This document shows positions 15,701-30,700 of a stretch of 64,000 bases of DNA, piece by piece. How positions within the stretch are numbered: the stretch's first letter is position 1; each line of letters starts with the position of its first letter. The notes beneath the pieces were generated by a model. The model saw nothing but the letters and a program-made list of their open reading frames with translations. It was not told the origin of the DNA and did no database searches. Origin of the DNA: Rhopalosiphum padi (lineage: Eukaryota > Arthropoda > Insecta > Hemiptera > Aphididae); assembly GCF_020882245.1 (NCBI RefSeq), contig NC_083599.1, forward strand, positions 20,408,865 to 20,472,864, given 5' to 3'. The translations under genes were made by a program, and so were the position numbers.

Positions 15701-18700
15701 TTCAAATATATTTATTTATTTTTAATTAATTAATTTTTTTTTTTATTTATTTATGCATTAATGCATTTATGCCATAATATGCATAACGCTCTTGGTTTCC
15801 TGTAATTTTAACTCATTAAACTTATACCTATATCATGTATATCATGTGTATGAAATTTGATAGGATAGAACGCTTTGTTCCAAAAAATAATGAACACTAA
15901 TTTTAAATTTTAAAAATATAAATAAATATTTTAGATGTCATTATCGTGTCAAAAAATACAATTGGTTATTTGGCAATCTAATATATTGGTAATATTTTTA
16001 TGCATTAGTGAAATAAGTTATTATATACATATATTCTTAATGTCCCTATAATTTAAAATTTTTATCATCTTTTATTTTATTATTGCCAAAAAATAATGAG
16101 ATGAGGACATTCTCTAAACGAAGCTTGAGTCGGAGTTCTATTCCAAAATTAAAACGTTTCACCGATAAATGATCGACTGACTACTGATTTTTTATATATA
16201 TATATATATGAAACGTCCATTTAATTTTCTTATGAATAGGTAAATAGGTTAATGCATTAGACTATTGATGACATGGTATTTTAAAAAAAGAATTCCCAAT
16301 AAAATTATTTTTATTTTTATTAACGAAATTCCTATACAGATATCTTTCTAATACTCAACTTTTTAAAACTTATATTTTATTTTCACTCAGTATACTTAAA
16401 TTTATAAGAACTAAAATTTTAAGATACTTATTAATCATAGAACTATTCATTTTTATAAAGTCAAATTTTTGTCATTTATTTAGTGATTTATATTTTTTAT
16501 TATAAAATATCCAAATAAATATTAACCAACAATAATAATAATTTAACTATTTAATTATTTATTATTTTATGTTATATTTTTAATAACTTACAAAACGGAA
16601 TATTGTTTTCAAGTTAAGAAAATATATAATATGGCCAATATGCATTTAATATGTTTTATTAAAAATAATTTACTTTTAAAAAAATATAGAAAAAAATATG
16701 AATTATGACAATGATATGATACAATTATCAATAACATAATAATATACTTAGTTGATAGTTTAATACATTTTAAATAATTTTGGAATATAGATACACCTAA
16801 AGTTTAAATAAAACAATATTTTAAGCTAAAAAAAAAAGACTATTAAAATAAAATATTTTATTTAATAATTTAATTATTTGATTTTATCAAATATCGTATA
16901 AAAATAATATCAAAATAGTAACGAAAAATTAAAAATATAAAAATAGACAACAAATTTACTTGAATAATTCATAGATAAATTATTATAAAACAGTGAATTT
17001 ATATTAAAAAGCTTATTAAATAATTCAGTATTGTGAGTTAATACGTATCTTTCAAATTATTTAAAGCTATAACTGTTATAAGATATCATGTTGTTCATTA
17101 ATCAAGATGATTGAATTACACCAATTATTTAATATAATAATACACCAATATGTAATTCATTTAATTGATAGTAGTTATTTTAATTATAAATCAATTATAC
17201 TTTGATTAAATGATTTTTATTTGATTTAAGCATTCTTATTTTATAACATTAAATCTAACTATTTATATTTTGCTATATTGATAAAACAATACAACACGAT
17301 TTACTTACAGAAATTGTAAACCACAACAGAAATAATAAGTAGTTATATAATTAATTTTTAAATACATATACATACTATAGAGTATGTATAAATATACCTT
17401 AGAGGCTTTGAGCACAAATGCACAATAATATATATTTTGATCGCCTGTTACGTTAATAGATATTTTTCAAGAAGAATTTATGTAAATAATCAATTGTGTT
17501 TTATAGAATTTACAACAACAGCCATAGCTTTATAAATACAAATAGGTTACTTTAAAAATGAAGTAAAATGGGTTAAAAAAGTATGTATAGAATAAACGTT
17601 CAATATTGATATAAAATTAAAAATATGCAGAAACTTTTAACGACTGACAGCTATCAACTAATCTTTTGTCAATTTCATATGAATGCACATTACATAGTTA
17701 TAACGAGAACAGACATAGTTAAAAAAATATATAATCTGCTATATACATATATAAAATATTAACTAACCCATCTTTAGAGTAATAATTTATTATTATTAAT
17801 ATTAGTGTTTTATATAGTTACACTATTTCAAGTATAAACGTAATTTCGTTCTAAAAAATTAAATGTTGATAAAATATTTTCTAGGCTTGGTATTTCATAA
17901 TATTATACTTTAATTTAAAAAAATATAGTGATTAATAATTCAATAATTCAATTTTTTTTTAGTATAACAAGTGCATATTTATATATTTTTCCAGTGTATA
18001 AGTAATAATATTATACATTCTTAAAATATTTGTTAATTTAATTGTCTTAAATTTATTCATTATTACATTTTACTATTGATAATTAGAATAATCCAAATTT
18101 TTAATAGGTACATTTAAATTTAAAATTTTTTTATTTAAAATTATTTATTCCTAATTACTTTTATATTTCAAAGAATAAATAAACAATAACATCACTGATA
18201 TAAGTGATTGGTAACCACATAATAACTATATTATTAGAAAAGTATGATTAATCTTTGAGTATATTATGTAAGCATTAAAAGGTGATCAAATATACCATAA
18301 AAATTATATTGAAAATAAAAAATTGTTTTTCATTATTTTTGGATAATAGAAAAAATATTTAACTAAATATATTTAACACAATATTGTTTTATTTTCTTAG
18401 TATTCCTCTTCTTAATATTACAGTCTTTTTTTTAGATTTTAGACTGCTAGCTTAAATCGAAAACAATATTTTTTAACGCACGTGGTCTAAAATAGATCAA
18501 TAAATCTAAAAATATTTTGTTGAAAAAAAGATATAATTTCTCAATATAAAGAAATTTATTTCTTATTTTTTTGCATTAGAATATTTTTATATTTATATTT
18601 TATATAAGTATGTATATTTTATATTATGTTCTCATACAAGATACATGAGTTTATATTATATTTTGTGTTGTAATATTGAGTAGCAATTAATAAATGAGCA

Positions 18701-21700
18701 AAACATTAAAACCCCCTTTTATTTGAATACATTTTTTACATAATACAACTTGAGTGAAGAAAAAAATTTTAAAGGACTTTATTACTTTATATTACATCGA
18801 GTTATATAAATGACAATTCTTTTTATTATGTAATATAACAAAATGCAACTATAGATACACAGAGATTCCTTTAATATCTAATAGCAAAATGTAATGCACA
18901 ATTTTATTGAATAATTGAAAGTTAATCCGAGAAATAGAAGTTGTTGTAATTTTAAAATTATTAATGTTAATAATTTTACACAGGGAAGTTCTATAATGTT
19001 GATGATTTATGATATTCTTTGAATATTACGAACTTTTGACGTCTATTGTTAACACTACCTATTGGATAATATTATGTATAATATTCAGGGTATTGCGACA
19101 TAAAGCTATGATTCACTACTTAGTTATCTCTATTATAAATATATATATAAAGTAATGAATTTATTTTTTATTCTCTTATTATTTTTTGTTCTTATAAGAT
19201 ATACTTGTACATCTGAACTTTTATAAAAAAAAATATATATCTATAGACTAGGCTGTAATGTTACAACTATATTATTAGCTTTTGAATTGAATTTAATTAC
19301 TTTAAACCTTTAGAACCAAGTGTACATGCTTATTAATCTAATATATTATTATAGAGATCTACTAATAATATTCTATAAGCTTGTTTAATTATTATTTTTA
19401 ATTTGATTATAGATTTAAAATTTTTGTAAATTTTTTTATAAATATAATCAAGAGACACATACCCCCAATTTGATCAAATTCAATTCAGCTTTACAAAAAA
19501 AGAAAAAAATGCTTACTTTCACAAATTTACTTTAATGCTCTTCATTGTATGTTGACAAGATTTAAGTGCACGTTAGTGAACATGTGTGACATCCCATTTT
19601 AGAAATTCTCATTTACCGTTTATTATGAATCGAAGCCAAGACGGCGATAATAGAAAAATGTGTATAAATTTAGTTCGACTATGTTGTTGAATATAGTTAA
19701 ATATTGATACCAAGTGATTTTCTTAGTAACAGTTACTCTACTTGATACTGGTATAATTGTATTAATTCAGGGATGAATACGATGGTGAAATGTAATGACT
19801 TATGAGGGTTGAAACCAACCTCATTGGATACTTTATAAAAGATTATTTCTTGTATTTATTAGTTAAAAACGGATGTAATACTTAATGTCTCTTGCGCAGT
19901 GTATCTCAACTTATGCGGAAAGAACATAGGTGATAAGTGGAGGAAGATTCTTGTTTTATCAAAAAAATTTGAATTCTCATTAATATTAAATACATAATGC
20001 ATTGTACAGACAAGCTTCAGTTTCTAAACCTATTAACTTTGAAATATCTGCAGTAAGAAAAATTTATTTTCTCACTTATTTTTTACAATAAATAAAATAC
20101 ATAAAAATAAATTGAATGTAGAAAATATAATTTAAAACTTAAAGTTAAATCTGGAGTAGGATTTTTATATCCTTGTTAATTTAAAACAACACCATTCACC
20201 CCATTAAATTATTTTTAAACTATATAATAATTATAATGATTATAAAAATAATATTTGTACATATTTCGTTTTACTTTTATGTATACTATAGTATAATATT
20301 TAAATGTACGCACACATTTTTTAATAAGCGAAACAAAGTAACGAGATGGTATGTTATTAATTTCAAAATATGTAGGTTGGACTCTGATGTAAAAAACGTT
20401 AAGAACCGCTGCTTTAACAGTACTAGCAGTACTTTATATAATGTTTATAGTTTTTCACTTTTTTAAGCTGCGAGTATTTTATTTATTTTTATTTGCGTGA
20501 CCGGATATAGATATGTAGGTTATGTGGCTTCTGGACCCACATTCTTAGATACAGGCCCATTTTTAAAATTTAATTTTCTAAAATTAGTTCTATAGTACCT
20601 ATACATAACGCGTTTACTTAGAACGTTCTTGTATTAGTTTTTTTGTGAGATTGTAAAAAACTAAAAACTAAATCCTATTCTAAGACTTTATAAGGGGTGG
20701 ATAAAAAAAAAAACAACTTATGGTTCTGAAAATTAATACACATATTATACTATGGAGTACTTGGATTTCGTCAAAAATATTGTAATATTATAATTGCAAT
20801 AACTATATATCTTATACTAAGAAAATATAACAGCATACGTAATAAAAAAAAACTTAACTAAGAAATTGGAAGCAACAGAACATTGATGAATGTGAAAGTA
20901 TATAATAATAATAATAACGTATATAAGCGAACTCAATACTACTAATAAAACAAATATATGAATAGATATTTATAAATAAAATAAATATTGATATTAATAA
21001 AAAAAAAAAAAAATAATTTTTTGCTTGCTGGTTATCACCTTGCCGTACAGTAGCCATGTGTCAACTGTCGTGATTTCGAGTACCTAAATCATTGTAATGC
21101 ATCTATTAAATTTAAATTTAATGGTAAGTTGTTGGTCGTTGCATTGGAAAACATTGTCTAAAAGTTCTGTCAGCCTAAATTATTTATTATTTTATGATAT
21201 ATTATTTAAATTGTTACTAAAATAATTTATTTTTTTATTAATACAGTAAATTGAATTAATTTTAATCATAAACGTTGCATTTTAAAATTTCATTATGTGT
21301 ATATAATTTAATAATATAGGTAATATGTTAAAAGTTTCAAGTATTCTCGAATAACATTTTGAAACTACAAGTCTACAACAAATTCACTAAAATCATTATT
21401 TTTCATTATTTAAAACCTATCTAATTTCGACTAAATTTCAACTTAAATGTAAATAGAAAAAAAACTAATTGGATATTTAGTAAATGTTTAACTAGAAAAT
21501 TATTTGTAAATGTTCATGAATTTTGTTAAGATTTGAATTTCAAATACTTACAAAACGAAAATTATTCCTTTGCATCTTTAATATTTTTAACAGTTATAAG
21601 AAAAAAATTACAATGAATCTTTCGTGTATAAAATTTTCAATTTTTTTTGACTTAGCAAAAACATTTTTATCTACATTTTTTGTACAGAAGTTAGAAATTA

Positions 21701-24700
21701 GGTAAGTGTTCTGTTGTAAATTAGGAATTAAGTGTAGCTTGTTTTTGATTAGGCCACTATAATGTATGGATTACATTTGAATTTAATGATAAAAATATTG
21801 CATACGATAAATGATTTTGACAAATTTTTGTGATTTTGGTTAAATTTATCAACATTTGAATTTCAAATATTTATAAAGCTAAATCTTGTATATTTATCTT
21901 GCATTTTTTTGAAAGACTATATAATAAAAACTTACGATGAACTATGTGTTAAGCATTCAAGCTTTTAAAAATATTATTTACAGATATTTATGGAAAAATT
22001 TAAAATGTTTATAATAATAGCTGAGAGAATGTTAAAGTATTTAGAAAATTAAACAAGTATATAAAATGTTTATGAAATGATAATATAACTAGTTGGAGTA
22101 TTAAAATTTAGAGTATCTAAAGTTATTTGTTTTTGAACTACAACAAAATAAGAAAATCGTTTGATGCGAAATTGTAATTTTACGCGTAAATATCTAATTT
22201 TGTCAACATGTAAACTTCAGAAACTCATAAAAAATATTTGTTATACAAAATAATTTGCAAATTTTCGTGATTTTAACGAATTTTACTAAGACTTTAAACG
22301 CGCAAAACATATTGCGAATATGAATTAGTACGTTTAATAAACAAAATATCTACTTAATTTAAGTGTTAATTAGTTACTTTTGTAATCGAATCTCTATAGT
22401 TTTTAAATGTATAATATTTAGATTTGTATAAGATTCTCTAGCAATGATGTTGTACCACGTGGGTTTTCCGTTTTTTTTATTTGAATCTTTAATTAGATTA
22501 AGTAAACATTATTTAAATATTTAAATAAATAAATTAAACTCTTAGAACCCAATACTGTAGTATTACTTTAAATTTTTAAATCACATTTGATATTTGGTTT
22601 GTGTTTTAAATAATTATAAATAATGACGATACTCATATTATTTTACACTAACACTTTGCAATTGTTTACTTAATAATATATATTATATATATATATAGGT
22701 AATCATAATTTTTATTGTATTTAATATTTAATTAATATTGTTAGATACTTTAAAGTTTGAGCTATTAATCTAAACCCTTAACAATTACCTACATACTTTA
22801 AAAGTAGGTACCTATATAATATTTAATCATAGCTATAGCATATAAAAATAAATTGTCTTGGGTTAATGGCCTAACATATGACATCACGGATATTGTTAAT
22901 TTGATAGTAACTTTAAAAATAAATATAAACAAATTATATAGATCTTAAGTGTTACACAAACTCTTAATTTTTTACACTACCAATAAAAATACAATTGACA
23001 ATATTTTAATACATAAAATATAATTTGTTATAATGATTCTATAATAATATGTGTATTTTTTTCTTGTTTTTATGTTGACTCCTTTTGGAGCCTGTAAAAT
23101 ACCTTTAACTTCAATATATTTTTTTCTTGTAAAAGTAAATATAGTTGGTACTTTTCTTAATAATTGGGAAAAACACAAAAATAAAAAACAATACAGAAAA
23201 TGCAATTTTATACTAAACCAGATTTAAAAAAAATCTATTATCTTATTTTGTTCTAATTCAAAGACGAATAATCATAAATACTTGACATTTTTATGTTAAC
23301 ATTTTCTACACATAGTAAAATTTTCAAAATACCTTGACTCTTTTTAATTGATAAACATTAATATTTTATTTTTATATTTTTATAAATGTTGATAAAAATT
23401 TAAAAATGTATTATTATAAATGAAATAAAGTTTTTTGAATATTACATCATGTTTAGAGAATGCTAAATATAAATATTTGGTGTTTGAAAAAGTATTGAGA
23501 ATTTCCTATTTTTAAATATTAGATTTTTATTAGTATTGATTTTATAATGATGTGATGTATTTTTTCATCCTATCATTATACTTTCCAGGGCATTAGAAAT
23601 ACTTTGTTGGTACTTAAAATTTTAATATTTACATATTATTATTGTTTAAGCTAAAAAAATACATTTTTACACTACCAATAATAAAATATATGATTTTTTA
23701 ATGAATTAAAATTTAAAATTTAATTGTAGGGGTTTGTATCATTAATATCCTAACATATTTAACATATTTATAGGAACACTAGGAACACAAAATATTATAT
23801 TATTTTTCTAGATGTGTAAGAACTAACTGTTTTTACTTTGTATGTGATTATTACCCATATAATCCAGTTCATCTTGGCACTCAAAAAGCGTTAAGATTTA
23901 AAAAAAAAATAGTAGATTGAAAACTATGTATAATTAAAATACATCATAAATAATTGTTGGACCATTGTTTTTAGTACATACCTATAAAAAGTTGTCCATA
24001 GTTTAATAACTAATATATTATGCATTTTTTTAACTTAGTCATATTGTCTTATAAGTACTTTAAGAAGTTATATTTGTTCTATTGTAAACACCTGTATATT
24101 TCAATAGGAATGTACTTATTGTTTTATTAATATCAGGGATTAGAAGTTGTATTATTTTGTATATAATATATATTTGATAAATATTAATATCAAGTTAGGC
24201 ACATTTTTGTTTATTTACACTGACCCTCTCCCCCATAACGCACGAACTGTTTTTCAAATTTTTGGTTTTTACTTTTTAGTGCTATTTTGTTAAGTGGCTG
24301 TCACGTTAAAATTTGTTTTTTCTGTCTATCTCACAAAAAATATAGGAATAAAGATATTCCGTATTTCCACGAATATGACTCTCTGGTTCAGTTTAGGACA
24401 AAGGCATCCATTATATATTTTATAAAGAAGAATATTTCCTTTACACTGACTGGATAGTTTTTAATATTTAAATTTTTATAAATAAAAGTATGTTTTAATT
24501 TAAATTAATTTCGATTACTTTTAACCCTATTCAAAAATGAAAACATTAAAAATCACACAACACGTTTAAACTAATTATTATAATCAAATATAATATCCGA
24601 TAAAAAATGTAATTTTGACACTTTGTGAATGGCTCTATTTAAAAAAAAATTGATTCTTAATTCCTATAATTTTTATGTTACAGTTGGATCTCAATGTGGT

Positions 24701-27700
24701 CGATTTTTGATTTTTTGATGGTTTTGTGCATTTTTATTGTGCAGCTATCAGCGAAAGGTACAGTTATGAACACACCGTGCACTATTATTGATAACTGCTG
24801 TGTTCGCAACATGACCAACTTTTGGAAACATAAAACTGAGTTGCATTGTACGGGGATTCAACACATACCGGTTGTTAATGAGATAATACATGTGCTGTGA
24901 GTAATATTTACACAAATTTTATAGGGTTTTATATTTATTGGGAATGGTACTAGGGTGCATGTCAAAACCTAGGGGTATGACAATCATAAAATAAAAAAGC
25001 TTTTTCATAGCAAATAAATATATTTTTTATTTATTTACATGATACATAATTTATATTATATAATATGATTGATGGGCATAGTATCGACGTACGACCGAAA
25101 TCGATTAACAAAGTACGAGTATGAATATGTACATCATGTAGAATTATCATTAGAAAAATTAATTTATTGTTTATAACTAAAAAATAATAACAATTTTTCT
25201 GGGGAGGTGAAATTTCATCCCCTAATGGACGCCCTTGGAATGGGATATTTCGATGCAGCCAATTCGGCGCCTACGTTTCGACGTAAAGATACTTCGAATA
25301 AATGTCAGTGTGAGAAAGGTTTTGAGAAAAGTTGTTTATTTTTAAATATAAACGACGAATATGTATGAATATCTGTACTTATTAATAATAATAAACAATA
25401 TATTATATTATGGTATAATTTGTAAGTATAGTTTAAGAAGAGTGAAATGACCTATTGTAGAATTTAAAGTTAAGAACATCATCTAGAGCATCTCGTAAGC
25501 GTTTCATTATATTTTTATTTTAAAGCGAGTTATGAGTATTTTAAAATTGTAAATTGTTTATACATCATAAAAAACTCATAATTCGCTTTAAAATAAAAAT
25601 ATAATAAAACCTTTATGAGATTCCCTAGATAATGTTTTTAACTTTAAATTCTATAATAGGTCATTTCACTCTGATTTGAGAAATTAAAATTAAGGTTATA
25701 ATCATTTTTGTGAACGTGAAATTTGTTATGTTGCGCGTGGGTTATAGAAAGATAACAAATACTACGCTGGCATCCTCTTAACAATATAATGAATTATTGT
25801 TTATAACTGTTAAATGATTTAAAGACAGCTATACAGCTATATAGCATTAATGTTATAAAAAATATTTGACTATAATATAAACATATAAAACAAAAAATAA
25901 AAAAATGAATTTAAAAAATAATAAAATAATAAGTTACTGTAGTTTTATTTTAATGAATATTATGTACGATCCCATTTAAATAATCAATAAAATGACGATT
26001 ATGATATTCATTCACACTTTATTTTTATGCAATCGACGATTAAATTCTGTATAATATAACGAAATAACTTGTACCTCGTGACAACTGACAATCTGTCAGA
26101 TTATATATTGACCAACTGTTTATTTTTTATTGATTTATCTTAATTTCTTTACTTTACTTAAATTATTCGATATTTCTTTGATAATGGTTATGGATAAGTA
26201 AAATAGAATATACGATAACTAAATAATAAGCCAGACAGATAATTTAAATAAATAACACCATTCTTTTTTTACAATATTTTGGTAATTTGTAGAATACAAT
26301 ATTCTGTCGTTTAAGTATTCATTATAATTATTAACAGTTGTAATTCCTATTTAGGAGTTTAAGTTTAAACATAATAATAATTTTTTTTTTAAATAATAAA
26401 AGCACTTAATTTGTTCTATTATCTAATATAATGAAACAATTCATCCTTTAAAAAATATTTATAAAATAACTATAAAACTGCATACACGATGAGAATAATT
26501 TATTCATAGATATCTTATTTAACTCTAAGTGCTGCAGGAAGAATACGTCAAACATTATTGAATAACTGTTATATTCATCACATCATTCTATAGTGACACA
26601 AGTAAAGGGGGGTAGATAAAGGCAGTTTTGTTATTATCGTTGGTGTAAATAGGTCTAAAATATTAGAGAAATTGCAGTCCCACAAGTAAACACTTAATTT
26701 AATTTATTTACTTTCATGTTTTCCAAAAAAACTAGGAGAATTGTCAGGGTTTTTTTCATTTTCAATAATAACAACTACTGTAGGAGTATGACTGGATACT
26801 TTTTTTAGTATATTAAAAATATAGTAAATAATTTTTTTTTGTCCATTTTTAATCACCAAAATAAAATTAAAATATTGGATGGAGACCGCCGCAATGCCAC
26901 TGATCACATAATATTTATTAGATAAAAACATTATTATTAAATTTCATATTGCAAAACAAACTTTAATATTTAATATTTATAAAATTATCTTTCAAATAAT
27001 TTTCTGTTATAATAATTTTCTACGTCATATTGCATAGGATGTATCTCACTATCTTATGCTTAAATTATTATTAAATCTTGAATAATTAAAAAAAATTGGG
27101 GGAAAGGCTAAAATACATTTTGAGGGGGCTAAGCCTTCTCAAGTTGCTCCAATGGTTATTATTGGAAAACATTTCAAAAATGTCATGAAAACGAATTAAC
27201 TTAAAAATAAATATCAGTTTTAAGTACTATTATGGCTTTAAACAACATTAACTCCAGTTAATACTATTTTTTAAACTTAAGACAACAGTTAAATCAGAAT
27301 AATAGTACAATATTTTCACTAGCAACCTTAATTAATTATTTAATTTGGGTTAACATCACATAATATAATGACCTTCATCAATACTTAAAATTTGTATATT
27401 TAACCTTAAACTTATAACTTTCCAAATATAATAATACGATTATGCAATATTCAATAATAATAATAATAATTGTGATTTAGTGGTGGATAATATATTTATT
27501 TTAATATAAACTGTTGTTGGGAAGATAAGTGGAAAAAAACTTAACCTGTGTACAGAATATAAGCTTTTTAAAGTATTCATAATTCCTTAAAAAAAAGTCA
27601 TAAATACGTAGAAAAATAATAATTTTAGTAAAGACCTAAAGCACACTCCATAAATTCAAAGGCCTTAGTATGCCTATTTGTTATTTGCCATTTATATTGT

Positions 27701-30700
27701 TTTAATATACTAACATGCTATTAGTTGCCACAATTGAAAACTATCACGTTTTATTACAAGTTGTATCATCACGTATATATGCTATTGATCAGCAGTTATT
27801 AACATAATATATACAAATACAAAATAGCATTACCATTTAATTCAAATATATTGTTAAAATATGTCTATATCATAATAACTGTTAAGTTTTAATATAAAGT
27901 TGTACCGGTTTTAAATTAATGGCGATTAGTTAGTATGTATTTGGTAATTTATATACGTAATTTAATTATTTATTTAGATATGATAAGTTTTATCGAGACA
28001 AAAAATTCAACCATACCAATAGTACTAAATAATACTAAATTTAAAGTATAAACCAAATGTTGGTAACTGTATGATTTCAATATAATTATTATTATTGTCG
28101 TATATAAGTGTAACAATAAAAGTTTCTATTCGTTAAATTGTCAATCATATAATTTATAAGTTATCATAACATTACAAAACACCATGAATATATACTCTGA
28201 TGTATAACGTATTATTGCACTGTATACCATAATCTATACACTAGGTATATTATACATATATCAATAAATTAACTTAATTAACTATACTTAAGGTATATAT
28301 AATAATATAATTGTAAACTATTAATTATATTGTTGAACACATTATACAATAGAATAAAGTATCCAATTATATAGCTGTAATCTTAAATTTAGAGTTACAT
28401 ACACTTACATTAAAATGTCATTATTGAACATTGACAAATACTTTTTATGATTAACATTAAAAGTTCGTATTGCAAAAGCAGTACAATACATCATGTATAT
28501 CTTATTTGTATGTACTTACCTACTATTATTGGGTTACAATAACAATTTAGTAAAAACTTTTTCTGAACTTGAAACGATTCAAGTTACTAAGAGTCAGTAA
28601 AACAAATGTTATTTATTCGGTTTAACACCATTTTGTTATAAGTTTCTTATACTCGTACATAATAATTATTTTATATTTACCTAATATTTTTGAAAAGTGT
28701 TTAGAGTAGTGGTTCCCAAAATATTTTCACCATGACCTTAAGATTTAAATATTATCACACATGTGACCCAGTTATAATAATATTGGTAAATTGAATTTAC
28801 TAGTTGCTGTTAAAGTTAAAAATTTTATAAAATAAAATCAGTATTTTTGGTATATAATTTTCCAACAATTAAAATTACATTTTATACGATTGAAGCAAAT
28901 AAACATGAAAAAAAAGATAAAAATATGTCAATTTACCATAGAAACATCCGCGACCATGTTTTGGGTTGTGACCCCGAGTATGAAACGCTCAGAATTTAAA
29001 ACAAAGTTAAATTTAAAATTAATAAGTTTAGTTAAATATTTTTTTTCAGAAATATCAGGTAAACAAATTTTTATCTAAATAATACAAAAAATATAATAAT
29101 TGTACTTAATTGATATAAGATGTATGCAATTAGATAACATATATTATTATATTTATTATTATTGCATTATAATTTTATAATATAATACATATGTATCAAA
29201 CATACTCATAGAATAAATATTTTTTTGCTTAGTATTAATAATCTTGATTTTTTATTTATTTTAGAACTATTGACGATTCAGACGATATTAAAGAGTTATC
29301 AGAAAAATCGATTAGTCCATATAGTAATCTTACAGATATGTAAGTCAAATAATACGCACCTTATCTGTCATAACTTTTAATTTATTAAAATTGATAAATC
29401 AAATTTTTTTATAGAATATTAAACAACATGAAAAACTTAGAATATTTGGAATCGTCAACTTTCAAAAACTTAAATAAATTGCAATCATTGTACGTTTTTC
29501 TATAATATTAACAAATTATATTTAAATATATATTATATTTTAACCATTAATGATTGATGTTTTGATTAAATTTTTAGGTATATATTGCGAGCTAGTGTTT
29601 TGAAAGAACTATCTTCCGATATATTTCATGGTCTTTCAAAAACATTTTTAGTACTGTGAGTTTATAAAACAGATAAACTCAAACAATATATCAAATGTGG
29701 TAAAAGATCTAATTATTAATAATTGTAATGTACATGACATGTGTATACATTATTATATCTGTATTGATGTATTAGACAATCATTAATTATTTATCATATG
29801 CATTTTTGTGTTAATATTAAACAATGCAATAAATAATATATTATGTCAGTTGTACGACATTTTAATGTTTAAATCTGTAATTTGATTAAAATAATAATTA
29901 CATAGTTAATTTATTTAAATCTTCTAATTAATTAAAGCATATATTTTTTGTATTGCACCCAACTGTACTTAACAGTATTATAGTTAAATATTTTTAAATA
30001 ATAACTTAAATTTTTAATATTGAAAATAATCAAATTATATTTTTTTTTATAAAAGATTTATTTTTATTTAACGCATCATTAATTTTATTGTGTTGTAAAA
30101 AAATTAAAAATGATTTAAAATAAGTTTTCTTTTACTACATTTTGAACGTAATACATAAAACCAAAATTATTTAATGGTTTTACTAGTCTACGAAAGGAAA
30201 ATTTAATATTTATGATGTTTCCTTTATAGCCGTATAAGTAAAGCGAATCTTAGGGTCATTCCTGATCTTTCAGACCTCGGAACTCCGACTGCGATGCACA
30301 TAATGTAATTATAAAATTATTGACATTTTATAATTTAAAATATAACAGTAAGAGACATCTTTAAATTCAATTTATTTTTAGTGAATTTGAAGGAAATCAG
30401 CTGGACACTTTACCAACGAATGGAATTAAAACTCGAGCGGAACAGTTGTAAGTACTTAGTTATTAAGTAAAATTGTTTAATTAAAATGAAATTTATTTTT
30501 ATTTCAGTCAAAATGTAATATTAAGTATATTTTATAAAAATGTTCTTAATTTTTATAATTTCATAATATATTATTCATGTTCTGAGCGTTAATGCAAATT
30601 GTGGCTTTTTCTGATTTTTTTAAGTTTTATAAATTTTATTTTGTGTATGAATTTCATCTTAACCTAATATTATATAAATACGAGTACCTATATTTATATA

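Larger units (their letters stand above)
9762..24683 (+). other. Receptor intron 1 (14.9 kb)
   Basis: AT-rich with no recognised coding sequence. It contains a TA run (about 10012-10042), further TA runs (15679-15698, 16192-16209, 22678-22697), decayed copies of the dispersed aphid-type repeat (about 14395-15420 and 21500-22330), and one end of a hAT-like element at 20396-20411. The intron assignment depends on exon 1 being correct; otherwise this is upstream sequence. Confidence 0.5.
24897..29264 (+). other. Receptor intron 2 (4.4 kb)
   Basis: Non-coding. It holds a 289-bp element with a target duplication (24948-25236), a foldback element (25439-25672), a TE-like fragment with GGGGGCTAAGCC (about 27095-27165) and a hAT-like relic (28707-29020). 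The remainder is AT-rich with nothing recognised. Confidence 0.7.

Noticed and set aside
25250..25330. Possible coding exon in the GC-richer stretch after the 24948-25236 element
   Set aside because: No acceptor/donor pair keeps the receptor phase and there is no repeat-like protein pattern.
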